From Prochlorococcus sp. MIT 0701 (GTDB taxonomy: Bacteria > Cyanobacteriota > Cyanobacteriia > PCC-6307 > Cyanobiaceae), in assembly GCF_000760295.1 (NCBI RefSeq), contig NZ_JNBA01000028.1, positions 1-48,002 on the forward strand: a DNA stretch of 48,002 nt, written 5' to 3'. Under the pieces are notes generated by a model that was given only the letters and a program-made list of their open reading frames with translations, was not told where the DNA came from and did not search any database. A program made the position numbers and the translations under genes. Of the stretch, positions 38,039 to 47,973 are shown in pieces (positions within the stretch are counted from its first letter, which is position 1; the number at the start of each line of letters is the position of its first letter).

Positions 38039-39220
38039 ATGCTGAACCTGCTCTTGACAGTGCGACAGCGAAGTGAATCGCTGGTTGCACCCCTCGAACC
38101 GGAAGATCTCTGCCTTCAGGGCATGCCCGATGCAAGTCCGCCGAAATGGCACCTTGCTCACACCACCTGGTTCTTCGACACCTTTTTGCTTCAGCCCTAT
38201 CTCAAAGGCTACGAAGGCTGTGATCCACGCTGGAATTATCAATTCAACTCCTATTACGAAGCGGCCGGGGCACGCCATCCAAGACCCTCAAGGGGTGTCC
38301 TGACCCGACCGACAATCAGGGAGGTCTTGGCCTGGCGGCAACGGGTGGACGCTGCATTAACGCAACTCCTGACCTCCCCGGACGCTGACCAAGAAGACAT
38401 CCAGCAACTGGCAGAACTGGGTCTACATCACGAACAGCAGCATCAGGAATTGCTGTTGATGGATCTCTTGGATGGCTTCAGCCGACAACCGGTAGAGCCT
38501 GCTTATCAAACTGGCGCCGATCATCATCTGGGACCTTTAGAGCCAACCAAAGCCCGCTGGATCTCCTGCGATGGAGGCCTCTATGAAATCGGCCATGCTG
38601 GCGCGGGATTCCATTTCGACAACGAGGGGCCGTCGCATCGCATCTGGCTGGAGGCCTTTGCCCTGATGGATCACTTGGTGTGCAACGACGACTTCAGGTG
38701 CTTTATCGCAGATGGGGGATATCAACGCCCAGAACTTTGGATGAGTGAGGGCTGGGCCGTACAACAACAACTGGGATGGCAGGCTCCCCGGTACTGGCGC
38801 GGCGACGGACCTGCAGATCAATGGCAGGAAGAATTCACCCTGGGAGGAAGGCGGCGCCTGAATCCACAAGCACCGGTGCGCCATTTGAGCTGGTTCGAGG
38901 CCGATGCCTACGCACGGTGGTGTGGTGCTCGATTACCCAGCGAAGCGGAATGGGAAGTGGCCCTACAACAGCATCAACCTCTCATCCACGATGCTCACGG
39001 CAAGCTGTGGCAATGGACGGCAAGTCCTTATAGGCCCTATCCGGGATTCCTTCCCGCCCCAGGCGCTGTGGGTGAATACAACGGAAAATTCATGAGCTCC
39101 CAGTTTGTTCTTCGCGGTAGCAGCTGGCTCACGCCGGAAGGCCATGGGCGCGACACCTACCGGAACTTCTTTGCACCAGCAAACCGTTGGATGGCTGCAG
39201 GACTGCGCCTGGCACGATGA
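38039..39220 (+). CDS. egtB: Ergothioneine biosynthesis protein EgtB
   Basis: Non-heme iron sulfoxide synthase that joins hercynine to a thiol donor (gamma-glutamylcysteine or cysteine) with O2. The N-terminal DinB-like domain carries the iron histidines: H41 in WHLAHTTWFFDTF, and H131 and H135 in GLHHEQQHQELL. The C-terminal half is an FGE-sulfatase fold (YEIGHAGAGFHFDNEGPSH, HLSWFEADAYARWCGARLPSE, LRGSSWLT). Length 393 is slightly short for the family. It overlaps egtD by ATGA. No egtC or egtE is nearby, so the C-S lyase step must be elsewhere. Confidence 0.93.
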   Translation: MLNLLLTVRQRSESLVAPLEPEDLCLQGMPDASPPKWHLAHTTWFFDTFLLQPYLKGYEGCDPRWNYQFNSYYEAAGARHPRPSRGVLTRPTIREVLAWRQRVDAALTQLLTSPDADQEDIQQLAELGLHHEQQHQELLLMDLLDGFSRQPVEPAYQTGADHHLGPLEPTKARWISCDGGLYEIGHAGAGFHFDNEGPSHRIWLEAFALMDHLVCNDDFRCFIADGGYQRPELWMSEGWAVQQQLGWQAPRYWRGDGPADQWQEEFTLGGRRRLNPQAPVRHLSWFEADAYARWCGARLPSEAEWEVALQQHQPLIHDAHGKLWQWTASPYRPYPGFLPAPGAVGEYNGKFMSSQFVLRGSSWLTPEGHGRDTYRNFFAPANRWMAAGLRLAR

Positions 39221-40170
39221 GCATCGAGCTGATTGACCTACATCCCGCCCCTGCGGATCTGAAGCAGCTGGTGCAGTCAGGCTTCAAATGCCAGCCGCGG
39301 CAACTGCCGGCTTGGGTGTTGTACGACGCGAAAGGATCACGCCTATTTGCCCAGATCTGCGAACAACCTGAATACGGCCTAACCAGGACAGAGATCAAGC
39401 TGCTGGAAGAGAATGCACCAGCCATTGCCAAAGCCGTAGGAGATGGCGTCATCGTGGAATTCGGCATCGGCAATGCCCGCAAGGTTTCCCCCCTACTAAC
39501 AGCAATCCGGCCGTCAACCTTTGTGGCCCTGGACATCAGCCAAGCAGCTCTAAGGGATTCGCTAACCAGACTCGCCAACACCTATCCCATGTTGTCAATA
39601 CTAGGCATCTGCTGCGACCACAGCAGCATGCAGGCGCTACCGCCCCACCCCCGGCTCGAGGGTGTGCGCTGCATCGGCTTTTTTCCCGGCAGCTCCCTAG
39701 GCAACTTCACACCAAAAGAAGCAGTGACAGTGCTTCGTCGGTTCCGAAAGCTACTAGGAGGTGGTCCCCTGCTGCTCGGTCTCGACCAACCCCGTGATCC
39801 AACCCAGCTCGAGGCTGCCTACAATGATGCGGCAGGCATCTCAGCAGCTTTCGCGCGCAACCTGTTGCATCGTCTCAATCGTGAGCTTGAAGCAGATTTC
39901 AGACCGGACCACTTCTCTTATCGAGCCCGTTGGCAAGAGGAGTTTCATCGCATCGAAATGGCTCTAGTGAGCCGCTGCAGTCAAACAATAGTGATTGACA
40001 ACAGCACCTGGTCGTTCAGCGCCGGAGAACCATTAATCACCGAATACAGCGTCAAATACAACCCACAAGATGCAGCCAGACTGGCTGAAAAGGCGGGCTG
40101 GAGAATCAACCAAAGATGGCACGACTCTGCCGATTCACTCTCGCTGCATCTGCTGGAACCGTCAGACTGA
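39217..40170 (+). CDS. egtD: Histidine N-alpha-methyltransferase EgtD
   Basis: SAM-dependent enzyme that trimethylates histidine to hercynine, the first step of ergothioneine synthesis. Family marks: YDAKGSRLFAQICEQPEYGL near 34, IVEFGIGNARKVSPL near 79, CIGFFPGSSLGNF near 147 and the substrate-site stretch NDAAGISAAFARNLL near 202. Length 317 is normal. The frame extends 30 bases further upstream, but the ATG at 39217 overlaps the egtB stop (ATGA), so egtB and egtD are coupled. Confidence 0.95.
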   Translation: MSIELIDLHPAPADLKQLVQSGFKCQPRQLPAWVLYDAKGSRLFAQICEQPEYGLTRTEIKLLEENAPAIAKAVGDGVIVEFGIGNARKVSPLLTAIRPSTFVALDISQAALRDSLTRLANTYPMLSILGICCDHSSMQALPPHPRLEGVRCIGFFPGSSLGNFTPKEAVTVLRRFRKLLGGGPLLLGLDQPRDPTQLEAAYNDAAGISAAFARNLLHRLNRELEADFRPDHFSYRARWQEEFHRIEMALVSRCSQTIVIDNSTWSFSAGEPLITEYSVKYNPQDAARLAEKAGWRINQRWHDSADSLSLHLLEPSD

Positions 40171-40195
40171 GCTGAGCAGAAAGAAGAAGTGCTAA

Positions 40196-40426
40196 ATGAG
40201 CCGAGAACAGCAACGCCAGAACGTGCGACAAGAACGTGAAAGCCTGATTCAGGAGCTAGAAGCAATCTATCGAAGGGCTTTTGAACGACTGACAGAGCTT
40301 GACCTAGGGGAAGGAAGCTTGGCAAGACTCACCCAACTGTTACTGCACTCGCGTGAGGGCGCTATCAAACCCCTGCAAGAGGAGATCGAAGCCCCACTGA
40401 TCACCCGTGCCCCAGATCAGTCATGA
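40196..40426 (+). CDS. Hercynine metabolism-associated small protein
   Basis: 76-residue, charged, helical protein. Small proteins of this type follow egtD in marine Synechococcus and Prochlorococcus and are, as I recall, named hercynine metabolism small protein in current annotation. It contains RQERESLIQELEAIYRRAFE and LARLTQLLLHSREGA. It starts 25 bases after egtD and overlaps the next gene by ATGA, so it belongs to the same operon. The role is unknown; binding the partner encoded next is a reasonable guess. Confidence 0.75.
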   Translation: MSREQQRQNVRQERESLIQELEAIYRRAFERLTELDLGEGSLARLTQLLLHSREGAIKPLQEEIEAPLITRAPDQS

Positions 40427-40905
40427 GCGCAACCTGGCTCGACGAACTGGAACGAGTCTTGGAGGAGAGGTTGACCGACTTCCTCCGCGAGAATCCATAT
40501 CAGGAGTTACTACTCCACCAACAACACCAAAAAGACCATTACCAAAACCTGAAAAGGCAGCGACAGCAACTTCAAAAAGAAGCAGAGGAACTTCGCCGGC
40601 AACTCCTCACCCTTGCCGGCGAAGTTCGGGAGTGGAGCACTCGATCGAATCGTGCCAGAAAGGCAGGAGCCTCGGCCCTGGCCGATCGGGCCGAGCAACA
40701 CATAGCCGATTTAATGGAGCAGGGTCGGCAACTATGGTCCGATTTGGATCAACTGGGCAATCGCTTCAAAGACGTCGAGCGAAAATTTTGCGCACTTTCT
40801 GAACAGTCAGCAAAAAATAGCTCCACTCTTGAAGAGGACTGGAAACGATTTGCAGCCCAACAAGAACTGCAAGAGCTCATACGAAAACGCGACAAGACTA
40901 ATTAA
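40423..40905 (+). CDS. Hercynine metabolism-associated coiled-coil protein
   Basis: 160 residues, almost all coiled coil: LDELERVLEERLTDFLREN at the start, then DHYQNLKRQRQQLQKEAEEL and ARKAGASALADRAEQHIADL, resembling the PspA/IM30 style of long helical hairpin though without clear membership. Its constant position behind egtBD is the only functional clue and is why the family is named for hercynine metabolism. It is coupled to the small protein before it (ATGA) and converges with a single base between stops on the 40907 gene. Confidence 0.78.
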   Translation: MSATWLDELERVLEERLTDFLRENPYQELLLHQQHQKDHYQNLKRQRQQLQKEAEELRRQLLTLAGEVREWSTRSNRARKAGASALADRAEQHIADLMEQGRQLWSDLDQLGNRFKDVERKFCALSEQSAKNSSTLEEDWKRFAAQQELQELIRKRDKTN

Positions 40906-40906
40906 G

Positions 40907-41170
40907 TCAGGCTTTTGGGGCCGGCGGCTCAAGGCTCACGTTCTCCGGAGGAGGGGTTGGATCTGGATCAGCAATCAGCATGTGCTGAAGCACAATTTCT
41001 GGACGCTCGCTATCACGCCAGCGAATGCGATAGGCGGGCATCTTGGTGCCGCGACTGGTGGTCTGCTCAACGGGTTCCATCACCCACCCGCGCCTTGATC
41101 GACCCTGGGGATTGCGCTTGACCACCGCATCGGCGTGTTTGAAGCGGAAACCTACGCGCTCGCCACTCAT
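40907..41170 (-). CDS. Conserved cyanobacterial small protein, unknown
   Basis: 87-residue protein without membrane segments. The first two thirds look like a small beta-rich fold (VGFRFKHADAVVKRNPQGRS, MPAYRIRWRDSERPEIVLQH), reminiscent of SH3-like or nucleic-acid-binding barrels. The tail is Pro-rich (DPDPTPPPENVSLEPPAPKA) and likely unstructured. I cannot assign a family. It is next to lysS on the same strand with a 59-base gap. Confidence 0.65.
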   Translation of the reverse strand: MSGERVGFRFKHADAVVKRNPQGRSRRGWVMEPVEQTTSRGTKMPAYRIRWRDSERPEIVLQHMLIADPDPTPPPENVSLEPPAPKA

Positions 41171-41229
41171 AGAAATAGGACCATGCCATTGAGTTAATTA
41201 TCCACTGCGGCGGTTCCCGACGTTGAAAA

Positions 41230-42756
41230 TCAAGTTTTGAGCTCCGGTCGAAGCAGAGGGAAAGCAATCACATCACGTATTGAAGGGCTATCGGTGAGCA
41301 ACATCACTAAGCGATCGATGCCAATACCCAAGCCGCCGGTAGGTGGCATGCCCACCTCAAGAGCCTGAAGAAAATCCTCATCAACCCCATGAGCCTCCAG
41401 GTCCCCAGCCTGACGACGTGCTTGCTGAGCCTCAAGCCGCTGACGCTGATCAAGGGGATCGATTAACTCACTAAAAGCATTGGCTGTTTCCCGACCCACA
41501 ATGAACAATTCAAAGCGCTCGACCAATCCTGGTTTGCTGCGATGTTGTCGGGCAAGAGGCGAGATCTCAATCGGATAATCGAGCACAAATGTTGGCTGGA
41601 TCAGACTTACCTCCACTGCTTGTTCAAAGGCCTCATTAAGCAAGCGGCCCACACTGTCGGCCTTAGACGGCACCTCTAGACCTGCCCGCGCCATAGCCGA
41701 AGCCGCTACCTCACGATCGGCAAAATCCATGAAATCAAGCCCCGTCGCCTCTTGCACCAATTCGTGCATGCTGGCTCTCCGCCAAGGGGGCGTCAGGTCG
41801 ATTTCTATGCCCTGATAAGTGATCCTGGTAGACCCACAGATCTGAGTACAAACTGAGGAAATCAACTGCTCAGTAAGGTCCATCATGTCGATGTAATCCG
41901 CATAGGCCTGATAAACCTCTACAGAAGTGAATTCAGGGTTGTGGCGAGTACTCATCCCCTCGTTACGAAAGATGCGCCCAAGCTCATAGACCCGCTCAAA
42001 ACCACCAACCACAAGCCTCTTGAGATGCAGCTCTGTGGCAATACGCAGATAAAGAGGAAGATCGAGTGTGTTGTGGTGAGTAATGAATGGCCTAGCTTCG
42101 GCGCCACCGGCCTCAGCCTGAAGCACCGGTGTTTCAATTTCCAAGAAGGCACGATCATCGAGCCATCGACGGATTGCACTCACCATCAATGCCCGGCGGC
42201 GAAAAGTCTCACGCGATTGAGGCGACACAATCAGATCCAGATAGCGCTGCCGATAGCGCTTCTCCACATCAGCTAAACCGTGCCACTTATCCGGCAAGGG
42301 TTGCAATGATTTGCTCAAGATCTGCCACTGCTGAACCTTCACCGAGAGCTCACCACGGTCAGTGCGACGAAGAACGCCGGTGACCCCAATCCAGTCGCCC
42401 GCGTCAACAAGAGTGGTGAGCTGCCCAAAAGTCCCTGAAGCCAGCTCATTTGATGCCGCCGCATCAAGGGTGGCCTTCTCCAAATACAGCTGAATCGTGC
42501 CGGTCTCATCCGCCAAGGTAAAGAAAGCCAACTTGCCCATGACACGACGGGTCATCACCCGACCAGCCACAGACACAGTGAGAAGCCTCTCCTCCCCCTT
42601 GGCCAAATCAGCATGATCCGCCTGCAAGTTAGCGGTGCGATGGCTTAACTCAAATCGCAGGGCATAAGGCCCATTCCCCAGCTCTTTGAGGGCTTGTGCC
42701 TTTTCCAGGCGAGTCTCACGCAGCTCAGACAAGGCACTCAGGACTGACCTCGCCAT
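41230..42756 (-). CDS. lysS: Lysyl-tRNA synthetase, class II
   Basis: Charges tRNA-Lys. An N-terminal OB-fold anticodon domain (about 55-160, [19 protein letters not shown]) precedes the class II core: motif 1 near [16 protein letters not shown], motif 2 [20 protein letters not shown] and motif 3 [22 protein letters not shown]. From ATG 42756 it has 508 residues, normal. A GTG at 42789 in the same frame is an alternative. It follows rpaB on the same strand with about 46 bases between. Confidence 0.95.
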   Translation of the reverse strand: MARSVLSALSELRETRLEKAQALKELGNGPYALRFELSHRTANLQADHADLAKGEERLLTVSVAGRVMTRRVMGKLAFFTLADETGTIQLYLEKATLDAAASNELASGTFGQLTTLVDAGDWIGVTGVLRRTDRGELSVKVQQWQILSKSLQPLPDKWHGLADVEKRYRQRYLDLIVSPQSRETFRRRALMVSAIRRWLDDRAFLEIETPVLQAEAGGAEARPFITHHNTLDLPLYLRIATELHLKRLVVGGFERVYELGRIFRNEGMSTRHNPEFTSVEVYQAYADYIDMMDLTEQLISSVCTQICGSTRITYQGIEIDLTPPWRRASMHELVQEATGLDFMDFADREVAASAMARAGLEVPSKADSVGRLLNEAFEQAVEVSLIQPTFVLDYPIEISPLARQHRSKPGLVERFELFIVGRETANAFSELIDPLDQRQRLEAQQARRQAGDLEAHGVDEDFLQALEVGMPPTGGLGIGIDRLVMLLTDSPSIRDVIAFPLLRPELKT

Positions 42757-42802
42757 CTTGCCGGTCGATGGAGTCGCTGCTCTACTCACCCCATCGACTT
42801 AA

Positions 42803-43669
<867 letters not shown>

Positions 43670-43782
43670 ATGAGCATTTCCTCATGAAGAAACACAACCT
43701 TAACCTTCCGCCTTGAGCAAAAATCGCTAAGACCCTTGAGAAATAGCAGTTTTTCTATTTATTTAAGAATTAAAAGGTACTT

Positions 43783-43809
43783 ATACTTAAGTATCAATTA
43801 CTAATTGAT
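43783..43809. promoter_or_regulatory. Two adjoining palindromes between rpaB and the ABC binding protein
   Basis: ATACTTAAGTAT (43783-43794) is a perfect 12-bp palindrome. Overlapping its end, ATCAATTA-C-TAATTGAT (43793-43809) is a perfect 8-bp inverted repeat with one central base. They lie 6 bases after the end of the solute-binding gene and 114 bases upstream of rpaB's start. They could be a weak AT-rich terminator or regulator sites for rpaB. Confidence 0.5.
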
Positions 43810-43815
43810 CGCACT

Positions 43816-45126
43816 TTAGGGCCATCTAGCTTCTGCGTAACTGTTCCACTGACGAGCAGCCTCTTCCACAGCCTCATCGCTGCTGATCTGACCGAGCATC
43901 GCCCTCTGTAACTGGGTATAAATGATGCTCTGCAGACGTTTGATCCCAGGCAAAGCCGGAACCAATACTTTGGCCCGCTTCAAAGTATTGGCAGACAATG
44001 CTCTAGCAGAGCGGATCTGAGCAGCCTCACGCGAATCGGGGCGCTCAGCCTTAAGAGCAATCTGAACCTGTCGCAAGGCTTTTCTAGAGGATGGCAACAC
44101 CTTGGCTTGCTGCGCAAAAGTGGCCTGATTAACCCCATTGGTTAGAAACAAGGCAAAATCAACGGCTTCCTGCTGGCGCCTGCTCTGACGAGGCACAACC
44201 AACGTCATCACAGCGACATTCGCATTGCCATCACCACCGACCAGCGGTGGATAGGAGTTAGTCACCCTGGCCACAGCAGGAGCATTTGTCTGGATCGTGC
44301 GTAGGAATTCAGCCCCACTCGCCAACATGGCCAACTCACCGCTCTGATAAAGCTCTATCGCTCGCTTCTGACCCTGGCTTATCACCTCTCGAGGCAGGAG
44401 ACCTTGCCGATAAAGATCGGTCCAGAAGGCAAAAGCACGTTGACCCTTTGGAGTAGCAAAACCAGCCCGCCTTCGAGAATCCAGCAAAGTGACTCCCATC
44501 TGAACCATCGACTCAAGCAGTTCAGTCGAATCGTCAGGGACCACAGTGACGAATAGGCCATAGCGACCTGTGCGCTCACGAATGCGGCGCGCATAGGAAG
44601 GTACATCCTGCCAACGTCGCGGTGGAGCATCAAGTTCGGCTTGTCGCAACAACTGCTGGTTAACCAAACTCAGCCTTACCGTGAGATACCAAGGGATGGC
44701 GATCTGTCGCCCCTCAGCATCCAGGCCAGACTCCCAAACCGAGGGAAGATAGAGGTCGGCTGCATCGTCTGGAAGCAAAGGCGTCAGATCCCTAATCCCC
44801 CCTTTGCTGGCAAGATTTGCAGCAAAGGGGGGATTGAGATTGACCACGTCTGGTGCGGTGCGCGCGAACACCGCAGCCAATAACTTGCGCTCCACTGATC
44901 CCCAGGGGAGATCTGTCCAACGCACCAGCGCGCCGGGGTGATTCTGCTGCCAATTTTTGATTACCCCCTCCATATAAGGGTTGAACTTCGGCGCCAGTTG
45001 CAACGTCCAGAGCTGCAAATCAGTTGAAGATCCCTGCTTCGGTCGACAACCCCAACCAATCAAGGCTGCACCAAGCACCACGAGGCCTGCAACAAAAAAC
45101 TTTCTTCGTGACCGCAGCATTCTCAT
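43816..45126 (-). CDS. Sugar ABC transporter substrate-binding protein
   Basis: Family 1 extracellular solute-binding protein of 436 residues, for sugars or compatible solutes such as glucosylglycerol. The N-terminus (KFFVAGLVVLGAALIGWGC) is a lipoprotein-like signal although Trp before Gly-Cys makes the lipobox atypical. Typical stretches: LQLWTLQLAPKFNPYMEGVI near 38, APDVVNLNPPFAANLA near 90, QIAIPWYLTVRLSLVN near 137, LAMLASGAEFLRTIQ near 270. No permease or ATPase gene is adjacent, so its transporter must lie elsewhere. It is between mreD and rpaB, same strand. Confidence 0.85.
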   Translation of the reverse strand: MRMLRSRRKFFVAGLVVLGAALIGWGCRPKQGSSTDLQLWTLQLAPKFNPYMEGVIKNWQQNHPGALVRWTDLPWGSVERKLLAAVFARTAPDVVNLNPPFAANLASKGGIRDLTPLLPDDAADLYLPSVWESGLDAEGRQIAIPWYLTVRLSLVNQQLLRQAELDAPPRRWQDVPSYARRIRERTGRYGLFVTVVPDDSTELLESMVQMGVTLLDSRRRAGFATPKGQRAFAFWTDLYRQGLLPREVISQGQKRAIELYQSGELAMLASGAEFLRTIQTNAPAVARVTNSYPPLVGGDGNANVAVMTLVVPRQSRRQQEAVDFALFLTNGVNQATFAQQAKVLPSSRKALRQVQIALKAERPDSREAAQIRSARALSANTLKRAKVLVPALPGIKRLQSIIYTQLQRAMLGQISSDEAVEEAARQWNSYAEARWP

Positions 45127-45133
45127 AACCTGT

Positions 45134-45643
45134 TCAAGCTCGAGCCAGCCGCCGCCAAATCAACAGCATCCATGACACCAGCAGAGGAGCAACCAAACCT
45201 GTAATCAGCGACTGTGCCAAAAAGGTATTCAATCCCCAGGAGTGAAGCCAAGACACCGAGCTATCGAACTGAATCAAAAGCGTTTGCAGCCAAAGACTCA
45301 AGCCAACCAGAGCTGTACCTATCCATGCCAATAATCCGAGATTGAAACTGCCCTGAATCGGTGGAGCACGCCGGCCTAACCGCCCCCACCACCATCCAAG
45401 CGCCATCAACGCCGGCAGTTGACTCGCACCGCCAAGGCTGAGGCCATCCAATACCAAGCCAAGACAAAGTCCAGCTATGAATCCAGAGACAGGTCCATCA
45501 ACAAGGGCCCAAGGCAACAACCACAACACCGCCCAGCACGGACCCACCCCAGAAAGGCTCAACCAGGTCGGTGCAGCGAGGGTCAGCCAAGGGACGAAGA
45601 GGCTTGAAGCCAAGCAAATCGGTTGCTGATGAAGGCGCGCCAT
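45134..45643 (-). CDS. mreD: Rod shape-determining protein MreD
   Basis: Integral membrane subunit of the elongasome. 169 residues, five to six hydrophobic helices with FIAGLCLGLVLDGLSLGG near the middle, a typical MreD-like stretch. Sequence conservation in this family is low, so position after mreC carries much of the assignment. The frame is open upstream to 45667, but the ATG at 45643 overlaps the mreC stop as TGATG and starts MARLHQQ, which is preferred. Confidence 0.85.
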   Translation of the reverse strand: MARLHQQPICLASSLFVPWLTLAAPTWLSLSGVGPCWAVLWLLPWALVDGPVSGFIAGLCLGLVLDGLSLGGASQLPALMALGWWWGRLGRRAPPIQGSFNLGLLAWIGTALVGLSLWLQTLLIQFDSSVSWLHSWGLNTFLAQSLITGLVAPLLVSWMLLIWRRLARA

Positions 45644-46386
45644 CAGCGAATTTGCACCTGCACCCAATCGATGGCTTCTGGTGCAGCGATTAACTGCACA
45701 GCTGCAAGAGGGGCCGGAACTGCTCGGTCATCCACTGTCTGAATCACCCCTACAGGCAGGCTGGAGGGCAACAATGTGCTCGCAGGCGAGATGCTGACAA
45801 GATCACCTGGCACTGCATAGGGATTCTTATCGAGAAACTCCAACTGAGGTCTACTCGTACCCACACCAACCAAGAGGCCATGACGCTTGGTTCGCGGTAT
45901 CCAAACTCCAACCCGACTACCTGGCGCCGTGAGCAGTTGAACACGTGCAGTGGCAGGGGTGACACTTTGAATTCTCCCCAGCAATCCGCCTGGCCCCATC
46001 ACAGCATCACCCTGCGCAATGCCATGCAATCGCCCCTTGCCCAGTTCCAGTTGCTGCCACCACCCCTGCGGGGTACGGGAAATCACAGCCGCGGAAATGC
46101 GCCCAGATCCTGAGGCCTGACCAAGAGCAAGCAACCCGCGAAGTCTTTGATTGTCCTGCTCAAGCAACCGAAGTTTGCTCTGTTGCTCGAGCTGAATACC
46201 AGACTGGATCCATTCTCGCTGGGCTGATCCAGGCCAAAATGGCCGACTAAGAAGGGCATAAGCATCGGCAAAACCGGAGCCTTTACTCCAACGCACCAAA
46301 CCAAGCGCTCCCACTAACAACAGCCAAGGCAAAACTCCACGCCAACGCCACCAACGGAAAGATGCCTGCCAAGGGGAAACCCCCAT
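45643..46386 (-). CDS. mreC: Rod shape-determining protein MreC
   Basis: Periplasmic scaffold of the cell elongation machinery, linking MreB to PBP2/RodA. One N-terminal membrane helix (GVLPWLLLVGALGLVRW near 15-31), a coiled coil (LEQQSKLRLLEQDNQRLRGL near 67-86) and the beta-domain with AVISRTPQGWWQQLELGKG, GPGGLLGRIQSVTPATARV and LPVGVIQTV. Length 247 is typical. It lies four bases after mreB and overlaps mreD. Confidence 0.92.
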   Translation of the reverse strand: MGVSPWQASFRWWRWRGVLPWLLLVGALGLVRWSKGSGFADAYALLSRPFWPGSAQREWIQSGIQLEQQSKLRLLEQDNQRLRGLLALGQASGSGRISAAVISRTPQGWWQQLELGKGRLHGIAQGDAVMGPGGLLGRIQSVTPATARVQLLTAPGSRVGVWIPRTKRHGLLVGVGTSRPQLEFLDKNPYAVPGDLVSISPASTLLPSSLPVGVIQTVDDRAVPAPLAAVQLIAAPEAIDWVQVQIR

Positions 46387-46390
46387 CGAT

Positions 46391-47443
46391 TCATGCCGTC
46401 ATTGAAGAGCGAGTGAATTCCGGAGTATCGAGCACCCTGCGAAGTCGCTTGTAATCCTCGAGTACCTGACCACACCCATTGACCACACACAACAATGGAT
46501 CCTCTGCAACATGAGTAAAGATGCCTGTCTCATGGCTAATTAAATCGCTAATCCCGCGCACCAAGGCTCCTCCACCAGCAAGCATGATGCCACGATCAAC
46601 AATGTCAGCAGCCAATTCTGGTGGTGTGCGCTCAAGGGTGCGCTTCACGGCCTCCACAATCACATTGAGGGGTTCGGCTATCGCCTCACGCAAGTCTCCA
46701 GCCTGCAAATTGATCGAACGTGGCAGGCCGGAGAGCAGATGCAGACCCCGCACATCCATGGCCTGCTGATCAAACTCGTGATTGGGGAAAGCGGAGCCAA
46801 TGCGGATCTTGATCTCCTCGGCCGTGCGCTCACCGACGACAAGGTTGTGAACCTTCTTCAAATAAACCCCAATCGCATCACTAATTTCATCACCGGCCAC
46901 GCGAACCGACTCACTCAACACAGTTCCTCCCAAGCTGAGCACCGCCACCTCGGTTGTGCCTCCTCCTATATCAACGATCATCGTTCCAATCGGCTCAGTA
47001 ACAGGAAGACCAGCTCCAATTGCAGCTGCAACAGGCTCATCAATCAGATGAACTTCCCGAGCTCCTGCCATGCCTGCCTCCCGCACGGCACGCCGTTCGA
47101 CACCGGTCACTCCGCTCGGGATACCCACCACCAAGCGAGGAGCAACAATGCCTCGACCTTCATTGCCCTTCTGAATGAAGGTCTTCAGCATCTGCTCAGC
47201 TGCATCGAAATCGGCAATCACGCCATCGCGCAGAGGACGCACGGCACGAATATTGCCAGGGGTGCGGCCAAGCATCAACTTGGCATCGTCACCCACCGCC
47301 AGAGGCACACCGTTCTCCAAGTCCAGGGCTACGACAGAAGGCTCCTGAAGAACAATCCCTTTGCCCGACACGTAAATCAGGGTATTGGCCGTACCAAGAT
47401 CAATGCCGATGTCGCGTGACAGTTGAAAGCGACGAAAAAACAC
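46391..47443 (-). CDS. mreB: Rod shape-determining protein MreB
   Basis: Actin-like cytoskeletal ATPase that guides peptidoglycan synthesis along the cell side wall. Phosphate 1 DIGIDLGTANTLIY, phosphate 2 MIVDIGGGTTEVAVLSLGG, adenosine motif GIMLAGGGALVRGI and AREVHLIDEPVAAAIGAGLP are present. The start is taken as GTG 47443 (MFFRRFQLSRDIGIDLG), giving 350 residues; a TTG at 47458 is possible. It is first in mreBCD and divergent from ssb. Confidence 0.95.
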   Translation of the reverse strand: MFFRRFQLSRDIGIDLGTANTLIYVSGKGIVLQEPSVVALDLENGVPLAVGDDAKLMLGRTPGNIRAVRPLRDGVIADFDAAEQMLKTFIQKGNEGRGIVAPRLVVGIPSGVTGVERRAVREAGMAGAREVHLIDEPVAAAIGAGLPVTEPIGTMIVDIGGGTTEVAVLSLGGTVLSESVRVAGDEISDAIGVYLKKVHNLVVGERTAEEIKIRIGSAFPNHEFDQQAMDVRGLHLLSGLPRSINLQAGDLREAIAEPLNVIVEAVKRTLERTPPELAADIVDRGIMLAGGGALVRGISDLISHETGIFTHVAEDPLLCVVNGCGQVLEDYKRLRRVLDTPEFTRSSMTA

Positions 47444-47586
47444 AAGCGCTGGACTCAAGTCGGCGAATCATAGGAGTCGTAGCTAATGCAGCTTGTTACA
47501 CCCAGCGATGAGGGTGGAACTCCTTATAAGCAGCCACTTAAACCGTGGCGCATCATTGACCAAACTCAAACAAATAGGTTTCATTC

Positions 47587-47973
47587 ATGAGCGTAAATTC
47601 CGTCACACTCGTCGGCCGAGCAGGCCGTGATCCAGAAGTTCGCTACTTCGAATCGGGAACGGTTGTCGCCAACCTCACCATGGCCGTGAACCGTCGCAGT
47701 CGCGACGACGAACCAGACTGGTTCAACCTAGAGATCTGGGGCAAGCAGGCTCAAGTCGCGGCGGATTATGTCAAGAAAGGATCTCTGCTGGGTATCATCG
47801 GTAGCTTCAAACTGGACCGCTGGACCGATCGCAACACCGGAGAAGAGCGAACCAAACCTGTTGTGCGGGTGGACCGTCTAGAACTTCTAGGATCAAAAAG
47901 GGATGCAGAAGCGAGCAACTTTGGCGGAGGGGGATTTGGGGACGGCCCAAGCGAAGAGGAAGTGCCCTTCTAA
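47587..47973 (+). CDS. ssb: Single-stranded DNA-binding protein
   Basis: OB-fold protein coating single-stranded DNA. 128 residues: MSVNSVTLVGRAGRDPEVRY at the start, VANLTMAVNRRSRDDEPDWF near 29, WGKQAQVAADYVKKGSLLGI near 51, TNGEERT-like region RNTGEERTKPVVRVDRLELL and the acidic C-terminal tip SEEEVPF used for partner binding. The Gly-rich linker is very short, as in other marine cyanobacteria. Divergent from mreB. Confidence 0.94.
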   Translation: MSVNSVTLVGRAGRDPEVRYFESGTVVANLTMAVNRRSRDDEPDWFNLEIWGKQAQVAADYVKKGSLLGIIGSFKLDRWTDRNTGEERTKPVVRVDRLELLGSKRDAEASNFGGGGFGDGPSEEEVPF

